NCBI GenBank assembly: GCA_015698045.1
Contig: BLAL01000297.1
Location: 992,001-1,056,000 of the forward strand
Direction of reading: 5' to 3'
Length of the DNA stretch: 64,000 bases
DNA from: Rhizophagus clarus
Lineage: Eukaryota > Glomeromycota > Glomeromycetes > Glomerales > Glomeraceae
Position numbers and translations under genes: made by a program. This document shows positions 43,777-54,185 of the stretch, piece after piece (the first letter of the stretch is position 1; every line of letters begins with the position of its first letter). The notes beneath the pieces were generated by a model. The model was not told where the DNA came from, searched no databases, and worked only from the letters and a program-made list of their open reading frames with translations.

Positions 43777-45936
43777 CTATTTCTTAGAATTTCGTTTAGG
43801 CTTGTTATTAGAGTTCGAAGTTATCATTTTTTTAGTCTTGTTCTTTGAGCTAGGGGAATCGAAAGCAACCGTTTGATTTATTTTTTTCCGTGGAGGAGAA
43901 AATTCACAACTGTTTTGTAAATTTTGAAGCTGATCGTCTGTATTTTCTTCATCTGTATTTTCTTTATCATCTGAATATTGCTTTTGCTCAATAAATTCGA
44001 TTGTTTCCTTAACAATCCTCTGTGAAATAACAAAAATTATTAGACCTAAGCGATTGTAAACTACAAGTGCTTAAACAAAAGTACATACCTTTTGCCTTCC
44101 ACGCCAACATAATTACAGGAAGTACTTTTGAGCCGAATTGTGTTATTTGTGAGGGGATTTCCAACGTTTTTGTTCGAGTTATTCGGCATGTATAGCCAGC
44201 AGTCAACAAGATATATAAAACTACCTACCACTCGAAAACTGTTAAGGTACGTTAATAAGTCTTGGGGCATCTGTGGCATTGGCTTAAGTTTATATTTTCG
44301 AATTTTATCAAGTTCAGTCTCAGTAAAAACAACTTCATCGATATAAATGCTGTCATTTGGATCTATTACAAATGAATGACATAGGCTTTGGAAAGTCGCA
44401 AAATGTTAGATGTTAAGTAATAGAACCCGAGCTTTGACCAATACATAAAGGATATTTACTGTTCGTGCCTGCATTTAATACCGAAATTGTTAAGAACATC
44501 TTCTACTATCTTTCCAGTAGAAAGAATCCATTTATCCGAGTCATTCATTTTTAAGTAAATTTTCGAATTCAGTAAACTCTATCTTTGTCTTCAGCTTACT
44601 ATCATCTACAACAGTATTATCATTATCGAAACTATCACGGAACGAAGACCCCGAACTATAAACGTAGTCATCATCATCATCATTAACAGATTCCGTAGAT
44701 TCCGGATCAGAGTAATATTCTTCGGTTTCATCAGCCATCTTCATCTCCCATACAAATTCGTTGTGAAGTTGCGAATTGCTTATAATACTCTCATTGTCAC
44801 TTTCATCATCGTAAGCTGGGATCTAGATATTGAGAAGAAAAAGTTAATTTACTACGCATGATGGTTTGTTGCAGAATATACATTGAAAACATGCCGTACC
44901 TCTTCACTAGGATCTTTTTGTCGTTTTATGTTTCTGATCTGTGGACATATTTCGAAAGGGTTAAAAGACGATTTTGAAAACAAAATAACAAGTTATATTC
45001 AGACCTTGTTCGGTGGTTTAAAGGTAATTCCTCAACATCTCGTCTTTTTCTTGATAATGATTGGTTGCTTTCGATAATGTTTTCATCGTCATTTATGTAC
45101 TGTTTTGGATTTTGTGAATATTCTGCGATCATTTGAGATCCATGAAATTCAGATGAAGCTGTAACAAGATTAATGCCTTTCTCGCCCGCAATAATCTTGG
45201 CCTTCGACTAATTATAAACAAGTTACTCCATTAAGCCTATTGAAAAATTATGAGCATAAAATCATTTCAAACCTACCTTCAAAATTGTGATATTTTGTTG
45301 TCGTAAGATCTATTGCAATGTTTAGAATCATAATTGGTGTCAATAATGGAAGGCAGTGGGATTAACAAGGCTAGCATCACTTACATCCAGTCGAGCAGAA
45401 ATTACATCATTAAAAATTTTTTGCACATTCGAATTTTGACCCTTAAATGAGTTTAAATCCATAATTAGTAAACAAATATTCATTCATACGAAATTTATGA
45501 TAAAACCATAATAAAAAAGAAATGTCGCACATAGGGGGGACAGTAAGTACTGATCCTCCTGACTCAGGTAATACCTGGCAAGATTTTTTAAAAACTCCCT
45601 AGCACTTGGCGAGTAAATTACTCCTACTCCATGTCTCAGGTATTACCTGGCAGGAGGTGCCTCTTTACCAAATTTGAAACATATTTACCTTAGAAATTTT
45701 ATACTCAAAGCCCTTTGCTTTTGCTTCAAGCATGAAGCGTTTCAGCCAGGTGCCAGAAAGACCCTTAATATCGTTGTATCCGGTGTAAAATTAAAGATCG
45801 CTTCAAAATTTGAGGAAAGGAAATCAGGAAAAGACCATTAAGAAGATTCCTTGCTGTTGAGGTAGGTGACAATTTCTACAAGAATTTTAATAACTGGTAG
45901 TTCTCCTGTATTATTTCCAGGATAATCGTTAGACAT
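43777..45936 (-). pseudogene. Multi-exon host gene of a Rhizophagus-type family, probably decaying
   Basis: I recognise the family by 'WILSTGKIVEDVLNNFG', 'CHSFVIDPNDSIYIDEVVFT' and the N-terminal 'MSNDYPGN...LPVIKILVEI', but know no function. Exons by phase: 45689-45936, 45385-45441, 45277-45309, about 45010-45207, 44900-44938, 44460-44822, 44089-44385, 43777-44017. Introns of 71-74 bp with GTAAAT/GTATGT donors fit exactly at 44386-44459 and 44018-44088. The middle has an acidic Asp/Glu run; the end is basic ('KNKTKKMITSNSNNKPKRNS'). Breaks: TAA 45838-45840, a frameshift soon after it, a one-base shift in an A-run near 44550, and an unresolved join between exons 4 and 5. If these are real it is a pseudogene. 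Confidence 0.65.
45550..45655. repeat. Fold-back repeat in the first intron of the host gene
   Basis: CCTCCTGACTCAGGTAATA on the left faces its inverse (TCAGGTATTACCTGGCAGGA) on the right. It lies in intron 45442-45688, at 247 bp much longer than the other introns, so it is probably a MITE insertion. Confidence 0.5.
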
Positions 45937-46325
45937 TGTATTTGAATGAGATCTCAAGGTTAGTAATGGAGTATACGTATATTATATATAGGAAAATGAT
46001 TGTCGCACAGATTTAAATCAGTTACGCGACTGTTTGCTTTAAAAGTTACTATACATGTGTACAATGCAACACAAAGTGAAAACAAAATTTATATTCGAGA
46101 ATACACACGTTTATTATTATATTTTTTCTTAATGTAATATATGAGAAAGGGCCGGCCGCCCAAGTAAAAAATCAGTGAATAAAAAATGATGATGCTATCA
46201 AAGAGGGAGGAAGTACGCGGATCCTAGGCCATTTATTGGAGTGATACGAAAAGTTGTAGAGTATGAGGGAGGTGTTGGGTAGAGTATAACGCCCATGTGA
46301 TACTATACTTAGATGATGAATAATA

Positions 46326-48123
46326 CCGTATTTTATCGAAATTAAGCACCCCTTTTTTGTGGACGAAAAGTTTGGGGGAGTGCTTAATTTCAATACTTTT
46401 TAAAAAACATTTTTAAATTCAATAAAAATCATTTTTTATCTTTGAATTTTTATCGGAATCGAAATGTTGCAATTTTGCATAACGTTAACTAAGGGGTAAT
46501 TATGCGCAACCTTGTGACCTTCACGTAATGACACGACCTTTATAATTTCGCGTATTTACAATTTTTATGACTTAAACGACTCACACTATGTCAAAAGCTA
46601 TTAAACGTCAACGTGTTTCATATTCTATTGATCAAAAAAAAAACTGTTGTGACTTATGCTATTCAATGTGGAAGAAATGAAGCAACCAGGCATTTCGAAC
46701 TTGATAAAACTATGGTTGGACGTTGGGTTAAGGCTAGTGAAAATTGGACGGATGAAACAAACAATAAAAGTAAGCGGGTGGGTTCTGGTCGAAAGGCGTT
46801 TTATCCTGAAGTAGAAAAGGAGCTATATAACTGGGTTTTAGAGCAAAAAAAAAGGGGGTTAGCCATGACCTTTATAAATATACGAATTTCAATGTTTGAA
46901 ATTTTAGACCGGCCAGAAATGATAGTTCTTTATGGTGATTTAAGAACAGAGTTTAATGCAACTACTGGCTGGTTAAATGCATTTATGAAAAGGCATAATC
47001 TATCAAGATGGCGATGTACAAAAATTTCACAAAAACTTCCTGAACAGTTAGAACAAAAATTGGAAGATTTTTGCCGATATATCATCCGCCTTAGAATTAG
47101 AAAATCATTTGAAATGTGCAACATTTTCAATATGGATGAGACGCCAGTGTGGTTTGACATGGTGGGGAACTTTTCTATTCATCCAAAAGGCGAAAAAACT
47201 GTTTATATTCGTGGAACAGGCAATGAAAATAATAGATTTACCGTTGTTTTGACTTGTGCAGCAGGTAAATTTTTTTATTATTCAATGATTTTTAATATGA
47301 ACATTTTTAATTTATTTAATTTTTTTTCTTACAGATGGAACCAAATTGCCACCAATTTGCATTTTTAAAGGAAAGCAAATGCCACATGGAGAAAAAGCTC
47401 CTCCTGGTGTGATTGTGTGGTTTTAAGATAGTGGATGGATGAATTCTGATCTGATGAAACATTATGTTGATTATCTTGATCGTATGAGAAAGTCAAATAA
47501 CCAATTCAGATATCCGGCCATGATAGTATATGACTCTTTCAGGGGGCATTTAGAAGAATCAGTTAAAGCAAGATTCAACGAAAGCAATATTGATTTGGCA
47601 GTAATTTCTGGTGGTTTGACCAGTATCTGTCAACCACTTGATGTTGCGATTAATAAGCCATTCAAAGATAATCTTCGTAAGGAGTGGCATCTCTGGATGT
47701 CTAGCGGTGGTGCTGGGTGTACTGCAGCAGGAAATCTTTGCTGTGCTAGGATAAGTGATGTTTGTGGATGGGTAAAGCGTGCATGAAAAAATATTTCTAA
47801 TAATATCATTATCGGTTCATTTAAAAAGTGTGATATATCTAATGCATTAGATGGATCAGAAGATGATGCTATTTATGAAGAAATTGATAATTTTCTTAAA
47901 GAAATTGAAAATGAAAATGTAGAGAAGGAATTTGAAATCATTGATGTAAATGAAAATGAATTAATTAGAAGTTATTTTTGTATACTGTATATCTTATAAT
48001 AAAGCTAATAAAGTAAAAGGGTGCTTATTTTTGATGGTGCTTATTTTTGATTTTTGCTTAATGTCGTATAAAATAAGGGGAGGTGCTTATTTTCAAGGGG
48101 TGCTTAATTTTGATAAAATACGG
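46326..48123. mobile_element. Pogo-like transposon
   Basis: Ends CCGTATTTTATCGAAATTAA and the inverse TTAATTTTGATAAAATACGG, flanked by TA (46324-46325, 48124-48125). 'AAGCACCCCTT' continues both ends. It encodes one broken DDE_1-type transposase. Confidence 0.88.
46589..47999 (+). pseudogene. Pogo-like (CENP-B/DDE_1) transposase, broken
   Basis: The start is 'MSKAIKRQRVSYSIDQKK'; a run of nine A shifts the frame to 'TVVTYAIQCGRNEATRHFEL', a CENP-B-type helix-turn-helix. A second DNA-binding part includes 'ATTGWLNAFMKRHNLSRWR'. The DDE core has 'NIFNMDETPVWFDM' (D) and 'RYPAMIVYDSFRGHLEESVK' (D), then 'ISGGLTSICQPLDVAINKPF' (D, pogo-type third position). A 70-bp intron is at 47265-47334. Stops break it: TAA at about 47424 where Gln is expected, and TGA at 47784-47786 where Trp is likely. 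The tail is acidic. Confidence 0.85.
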
Positions 48124-48302
48124 TATGCATGAATGATTTACATAGTAATTATACCATATATAGAAAAGCTTAGACTGGTCTGTTTATTTATCACTTGAGT
48201 ATATGTCACGCAGGTAGATGCGTCACGTCACATGATCATATGTGATGTGGCTATACTCTACTCAACACCTCCTTCATACTCTACAACTTTTTGTCTTATC
48301 TA

Positions 48303-48905
48303 TTTATTAAAAAAATTGATCTGCATAAAAATATTGTAATACCTAAGGGTTAGATAAATAAACATTAATCCCAAGAAAAATTCTTCCATCACGTGATCAT
48401 ATAAAATTTTTATCACACCTGTGTCACACCTCCACTCTTCCATTATTCATAAGTATCAGATTAAAATATGATATGATACTAAATCACTTTAATTTTTTAT
48501 GCATAATACTTTATGATAGTTTCTTTTTTTTTTATGAAAACTATAGCATATCAATTGTTTATTTTATTTATTATAAATTTGTTGTATTTTTATTAGAAAT
48601 TACTTATAGTAGTTATGAAAAAACAATTATATGATATTGTAAATTTTTATTATAAATCAATACACATTTTATTCACCTTTCCAACTCTTTACATAATAAA
48701 TAACAGTTATTTTATTACATTATTTTGTAATTAAATAAAAAGTTTCATTTTTGGAAGTGTATATTAAGTATCTATAAATAAGTTATTTAATATTTATAAA
48801 TAGCCTATTGATCTGTTGACCAATTTTTAACAGAAAGAAAAATTTATTTTATTTTATTTAGAAACCATTTTTACTGTTAGAAAACCTGCACTTTAAACAT
48901 CAAAA
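48303..48905. other. A+T-rich intergenic DNA
   Basis: No gene or clear repeat was seen apart from short direct words such as 'TCACACCTGTGTCACACCTC'. Confidence 0.5.
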
Positions 48906-49337
48906 ATGAATTCTACATCCCAACAAACTATATTTGAAGACACAGAATTGTTCTTTTGATGATACAAAGAAGATATTTTCAAGCTCATTAAAGATGCTGT
49001 ACTTGGCATAATAATGGATGACCCTGCCTTCTTTGCAACAATAGATATAGACGAGAAAGCACTGAGAAGCTATGTCAGCAATAATAAAGATGTTATGCAA
49101 CTGTTAGAAGTCCCAAAGAAATTTGTCAGAGGACATATGGAACCTGTCCCTCTCAAGTCTACACTTCTACCCACTTTTCTTGGAATAATATTAGGGCAGT
49201 TTGTCAAAAGGTCTGGTTACCATGATCACGACACATGCGCAGCAGAAAGGGCTAAGCTAGCTGTGCAACAACAACAAATTCTGCTTGTCTTGAATAAGAA
49301 ATTTTCCAAAATCAACCACACTAATCAGAATCAATGA
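48906..49337 (+). pseudogene. Small unknown protein gene, two stops
   Basis: The frame starts at ATG 48906 ('MNSTSQQTIFEDTELFF'), has TGA TGA at 48957-48962, then continues 'YKEDIFKLIKDAVLGIIMDD', 'IDEKALRSYVSNNKDVMQLL' and ends 'KKFSKINHTNQNQ'. The second half has a conserved look ('LKSTLLPTFLGIILGQFVKR'). I do not recognise a domain. Its upstream part reads well across the stops, so TGA from TGG or CGA is likely. It could be an accessory gene of a lost element. Confidence 0.5.
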
Positions 49338-49979
49338 TTCTTGATGACTCCATAGGTGATGCAGAAGTTAACACTGGTCAAAATCAATTCTATCAGGTGC
49401 ATATTAGAAATTTATATATCGGCGGCTAATCAGATAAATATCGGGTATTTTTACATATCAGATACCCGATTTATTACACTTCAAAATATGCCTAATTACT
49501 AAGACCCTGATATCTAAACTATTGGTCACTAATATGTTATTTAATATATATCAGGCACAGTTCTATCTTACACATATCGGGTACCTGATATGTGATACAA
49601 ATTTTAATACGTTAGATTTCATATTGTATAACGTATTAAGAAATTTTTTAGTTTACTTTTTTTATAGATTTTTCTTTTTAGAAATTTTTAATTCGTTTAA
49701 TGTAGTTAAAAAATTTTATTGTTTTATTTGTTGAATGCATTATCAAGTTATAAAAATTTTATTGTTTTATTTGTTGAATGCATTATCAAGTTATAAATTT
49801 TTTGTAAAGTCTTTAAAAGTATAATTATTATTGTTAATATTTTTTATTTTATTACGTATTTTATATTTTATTACAATAAATTAATAAAAAAGTTAGTCAT
49901 TTATAATACAAGTTTAAGAAAAGTTTGCTCGAACTTTTCTTAATCGTGATCACATTAGGATCAAGAAGAATAAGAGAAA
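49338..49979. repeat. Repeat-rich DNA
   Basis: It holds 'ATATCGGGTA' words in both directions near 49420-49580, an exact tandem duplication of a ~43-bp unit (TTATTGTTTTATTTGTTGAA...) at about 49710-49796, and one AAGAAAAGTTTGCTCGAAC palindrome unit at 49917-49942 that belongs to the array at 51181. Confidence 0.55.
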
Positions 49980-50570
49980 CTGCAACCTAAAATAAAGAAA
50001 GAAATGTTAAAACTGTTTCTTTAATATTCAAAAAATATCTCTCCCTCCCTCCTTACATTTCAAGTCCGGTTTGTCCAAGGAGTCTGGCAATCTGAAAAAA
50101 ATAAAGAAAGAAACGTTAGTAACGTTTCTTTAATATTAAAAAAAAAAATCCCCCACCCTTCTAACTTACATTCCCAAGTCCGGTTCATTCAAGAAGGCCG
50201 GCAACCTAAAAAAAAATAAAGAAACGTTAGTAACGTTTCTTTAATATTAAAAAGAAAATCTCCCGCCCTTTCTAACTTACATTCCCAAGTCCAGTTCGTT
50301 CAAGAAGGCTGGCAACCTAAAAAAAACAAAGAAAGAAACGTTAGTAACGTTTCTTTAATATTAAAAAAAAATAACCCGCCCTTTTTAACTTACAATCCCA
50401 AGTCCAGTTCATCCAAGAAGTCTGGCAACCTAAAAAAAACAAAGAAAGAAACGTTAGTACCATTTCTCTAATATTAAAAAAAAATAACCCGCCCTTTTTA
50501 ACTTACATTCCCAAGTTCAGTTCGTCCAAGAAGGCCGGCAACCTAAAAAAAAATAAAAAAAAAATTACGG
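49980..50570 (-). repeat. Array of ~115-bp units with splice-like signals and a perfect palindrome
   Basis: On the minus strand each of five units reads T-tract TTTTTTTAG, a 36-nt block (GTTGCCGGCCTTCTTGAATG to GACTTGGGAAT), then GTAAGTTAGAAGGG. Within the intron-like part lies AAAGAAACGTTA-G-TAACGTTTCTTT, 12-bp arms around one base. The units differ by few changes. Confidence 0.75.
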
Positions 50571-50824
50571 TTTAGAAAACTGTAAAAATAGATTGATCAT
50601 GATAATCAATGATCATCGAATTAAATTACAATTTTTTTTTAACCTTTTAACCTTCGTTTTTCCCTTTTCTTTCGTCTTTCTTCTTCTCTCGCCCCTTCTG
50701 CTACTTCCTTTCGTTCCCTTCCTAGCTTCCTCCTTCTTTCATCTCCTTTTCCCTCCCTTCTTTTTTTATGCGGCCTTTCAGCTCTTTGATGATGAACTTC
50801 GGTAGTCAAAGTTAATATTGTATA

Positions 50825-51170
50825 TATATATATTTTTTTTACTTAACGAAAAATTTCTAATGTTCATTTTCACTTTTTTTATAGGCAGACAACTTCAGTC
50901 CTTTGCGTAACCTTTAGGTAAGTTATTGTAATATTTTTTTTTTCTTATAAATTTATTACTTAACGAACAATTTCTAATGTTCGTTTTCTCTTCTTTTTAG
51001 GTATTTCTATTTGTTTTCAGAATTCAGAACAATGACAGGTTGTTTTATTTAAGGAGGTTCTTGGCACATAATAGGTATAGACCTGACTTTTTTTAAAAAT
51101 ACTTGTTTTTTTTAACGAACTATTTCTAATAGTTTGTTTATTGTCTTTTTTTAGGCGGGTCTTTCAGTTC
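50825..51170 (+). repeat. Micro-exon/intron-like units, plus strand
   Basis: Three looser units with T-tract plus AG (CTTTTTTTATAG, CTTCTTTTTAG, CTTTTTTTAG) and an AACGAACAATTTCTAATGTT word in each intron-like part. A GTAAGT donor follows 'CCTTTAG' at about 50917. Confidence 0.5.
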
Positions 51171-51180
51171 ACTTTAATAC

Positions 51181-51566
51181 AATTCATGTGATCTAAGAAA
51201 AGTTCGCTCGAACTTTTCTTAAAATAATATAACATACAATTCATGTGATCCAAGAAAAGTTTGCTCGAACTTTTCTTAAAATAATATAACATACAATTCA
51301 TGTGATCCAAGAAAAGTTCGCTCAAACTTTTCTTAAAATAATATAACATACAATTCATGTGATCCAAGAAAAGTTTGCTCGAACTTTTCTTAAAATAATA
51401 TAACATACAATTCATGTGATCCAAGAAAAGTTTGCTCGAACTTTTCTTAAAATAATATAACATACAATTCATGTGATCCAAGAAAAGTTCACTCGAACTT
51501 TTCTTAAAATAATATTACATACAATTCATGTGATCCAAGAAAAGTTCACTCGAACTTTTCTTAATA
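51181..51566. repeat. Seven 58-bp tandem units built on a 26-bp palindrome
   Basis: Each unit has AAGAAAAGTTCG-CT-CGAACTTTTCTT followed by AAAATAATATAACATACAAT and TCATGTGATCC. A 105-codon minus-strand frame through it is simply the repeat translated and is not a gene. Confidence 0.8.
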
Positions 51567-51569
51567 ACT

Positions 51570-52473
51570 GGATTTTTGAAATTTAAATAGTGAGTTTCGC
51601 AAAAGTTGTGTTGCAAAACTTAATATATTTTTTTAAACATTTCTAATTAAAAATATATTATAGGTTTCAAGCGAATATGACAATGAAAATGGTAAGTTTC
51701 ACTTATTGTGAAACTGATTATTTTTACTTTTAATTAATTAGAAACATTTCTAACATTTCTCTATTTTTTCTTTTTTTAGCAGTTTGTTCTTTAAGATTTT
51801 TGGATATACGGATTTATGGTGTGTTTTTTATTGATTTTAATTTTTTATTTTTACGAATTGTTAATTTATGAATTCATTTTTTATTTTTTTTTTTAGGTTG
51901 CCCTTTGACTCTTATATGATGCGAATTTAGGATTTTTTTAGGATGCATAATTGTGTAGATGATGGTTGTGAATAAATGGCGGATAGATTAATGTGAATAA
52001 TAACAAGTGATAATAATATATAGATAGATAGATATTAGATTAAATTTTATATAATATTATAATATATACATTGCTATAAATAAAAATGTTAATAAAACTA
52101 CTATAGTTATTCGGCCTATTTATCAATAATATTCAGGTAACCGATAGGTGACCAATTTGTGGCTGTTAGTAGAACTTAGAAGCATGTTACATTGTATTGC
52201 TTTATCAACAAATAATTGATCATAAAATGTTATAATATGAAAGATGATTTTGATTTTGCAAAATAAAAATTTGCAGCATAATTAGTATATGAAACCAAAT
52301 AATTACCAAATAACCAATAAAATTTGATAATTTTGTTGATCATGTGATTGCATAAATTATTTATTTATCTCTGTATTTTTTTTTTTTTTACCAAAAAACT
52401 TTTTCTCTCTTTAAATATTTTATAAAGGTATTTTTTATTGAAATTTTTTTTTCTATTTTCATGTTATTCTTAA
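51570..52473. other. A+T-rich DNA with a few splice-like units, no gene
   Basis: Two or three decayed units (TTTTTTTAG ... GTAAGTTTCAC near 51690; TTTTTTTTTAGG near 51890) extend the arrays above. Beyond 51960 nothing was recognised except an ATAG microsatellite at about 52020-52033. Confidence 0.5.
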
Positions 52474-53090
52474 TATAGGATAAAATGGGGGTTCTGGGGT
52501 CAGATTTCCGTATAGGTATAATTAGTGTAAGCCTCTACCGGCTTATTTCCCAATATACGAAATTTAGGTAATCGTTTTTAACCCCAAATTTATTTCTAAG
52601 ACCAGGAAATATATTGAATTACGATATTGAATTTAAGTTTTAAATCAGGTTGGGGCTCAAATTTTGTTAACATATCCTTTTATCCATTTTTTTAGTTTTC
52701 AAGTTAAAGGAGATAATCATCTTTGTTAACGCGCTGGCCTGATTTTAATTCCAAATAATATAACAAAAAAAGTATGCGATATTGCTTAACTTTAAAAAAA
52801 GGCCAAGAGTACCGCAAATGCAAGCTCATTTTGCATATCAGATTTTATGTTATCCTAGAATTAATTCTAAAGCTGATTCATTAACATAAACAAATCCAGG
52901 ATAAGTCTCACTTCTTTGAGGTAAGACTTATCCTGTCCGGTATCCAAATTCTTGATAAAAAAAAAATTGAGTCTATTATAGCATACCATTATTTTCTTGA
53001 TATACAGGAAACCATTCTAAAGTCAATTCATTTAAAAATTCATTAAGAAAAATAAATCTCACCTCTGAGTGACCATATTTATATCGCACC
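52474..53090. repeat. Left terminal repeat of the larger Polinton-like element
   Basis: Matches 8458-9110 in the same direction: 'GGTATAATTAGTGTAAGCCT', 'CTTATTTCCCAATATACGAA' and 'TTTTAGTTTTCAAGTTAAAG' occur in both. The copies diverge after about 53070. Confidence 0.8.
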
Positions 53091-53234
53091 TCAAAGTATA
53101 ACCTTTTTATTATATTGATCATATGGGGTCTTTGCAATAGAAAGGTACAAAATTCAAAAAAAAATAAAAATTTAATTAATATTAAATTTACACTTATCTT
53201 AGTATAAAAAACATAATTGGCATATAAAGTAAAT

Positions 53235-53426
53235 TTAAAAATTTTTTTGAGTTTCGTACCTTTCTATTGCAAAGACCCCATATATCAAGGCCTTATCTCG
53301 AAAAATATTCACATAACGAATCTGATAATTGCTCTTATTACAATAGCTACATAAGTCATTATCAATCCCTGGAGGTTTATTTATCTTTGTAGGTCTACCA
53401 CATACTCTGCATGGTAGGCGCAACAT
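53235..53426 (-). CDS. Small Cys-rich, probably zinc-binding protein
   Basis: Starting at ATG 53424-53426 it reads 'MLRLPCRVCGRPTKIN' and then 'NDLCSYCNKSNYQIRYVNIF', two C-x2-C pairs that could bind one zinc. 63 residues. It is divergent from the polymerase gene, with 127 bp between start codons. The smaller element has a different Cys-rich ORF in this position. Function unknown. The sequence GGGGTCTTTGCAATAGAAAG at 53129-53148 is repeated in inverse near its 3' end (about 53256-53280), a short fold-back. Confidence 0.45.
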   Translation of the reverse strand: MLRLPCRVCGRPTKINKPPGIDNDLCSYCNKSNYQIRYVNIFRDKALIYGVFAIERYETQKNF

Positions 53427-54185
53427 AGCCCCTATTTTCTCATAAATTCGAAAATATAAAAAAAGGTAATTAAACATTAGAGGTCATAGGATTAAATATT
53501 TTAAATTGAGAAAAAGTTTACACGATATATAACAGGTGAGACTTATTGATAACATGCCTAGATCAGATAAAAAAAATACTACATGTGTTTGCTGTAGATA
53601 TAAATTTACAAGACAAACTAAACTTCGTCAGCATTATCAAAGTAATAAAAATCAATGCAATCAGCCACCAGAAGATAATACTCAAAGGAGTGTATCCAGA
53701 CCTCTATCACTAACACCCACTTCAGTAGTCCATGCCCGAGGAAATGATCAAAGAAGGGAGAAACCTAAGCCTATTCAAACTTCCATTCCGCTAGACAAAA
53801 ATCAAGAGAATGATCCCAAAACAGGTCCCAGCCAATCAACCCAAGCAAATAGAGAAGAGCAGGCAGGGTCTAGCAAGAACACTCAAGATAAGTTTATTGA
53901 TAGGCATGCAAGAAAGCCTAGAGAGCATATGAAAACATGGGGTGCCAGATTGCGCCGAAGATGGTTCGAAGTTACTGGCGAAGAACTTGATTTGCCATTA
54001 AACTTAAAAGAATGTCAGCGTCTACATCATGATCTATTACAAGCTGATAATGAGGTTTTCGAGGAAAATATTTCTCAAGAGGTGGGACCTAGAGAGGTTG
54101 AGCAACAAGATGCTCAAGAGCAAGACGTAATCCCAAAGGAACCTACTCAGAAGGATATTATCTTTAAAGAATGTCCAGTTGGAAG

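Larger units (their letters stand above)
46243..48302. repeat. Outer inverted repeat around the pogo-like element
   Basis: AAAGTTGTAGAGTATGAGGG on the left (from about 46249) is inverted at 48254-48292 (with CTACAACTTTTTGTC). About 50 bp match with few changes. It may be an older MITE that the pogo-like element entered. Confidence 0.55.

Noticed and set aside
50593..50805. 70-codon hydrophobic plus-strand frame that could be a membrane protein
   Set aside because: A TTTCCTTC-rich stretch gives Phe/Leu/Pro by composition; it sits next to satellite arrays and has no start context or conservation to support it.
51164..51481. 105-codon minus-strand frame with a repeated 'DHMNCMLYYFKKS' motif
   Set aside because: It is the 58-bp palindromic satellite translated; the unit length of nearly a multiple of three keeps the frame open by chance.
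49980..51566. Possible CRISPR-like array (regular palindromic repeats)
   Set aside because: Spacers are not unique: the whole unit repeats. The DNA is eukaryotic and no cas gene is present.
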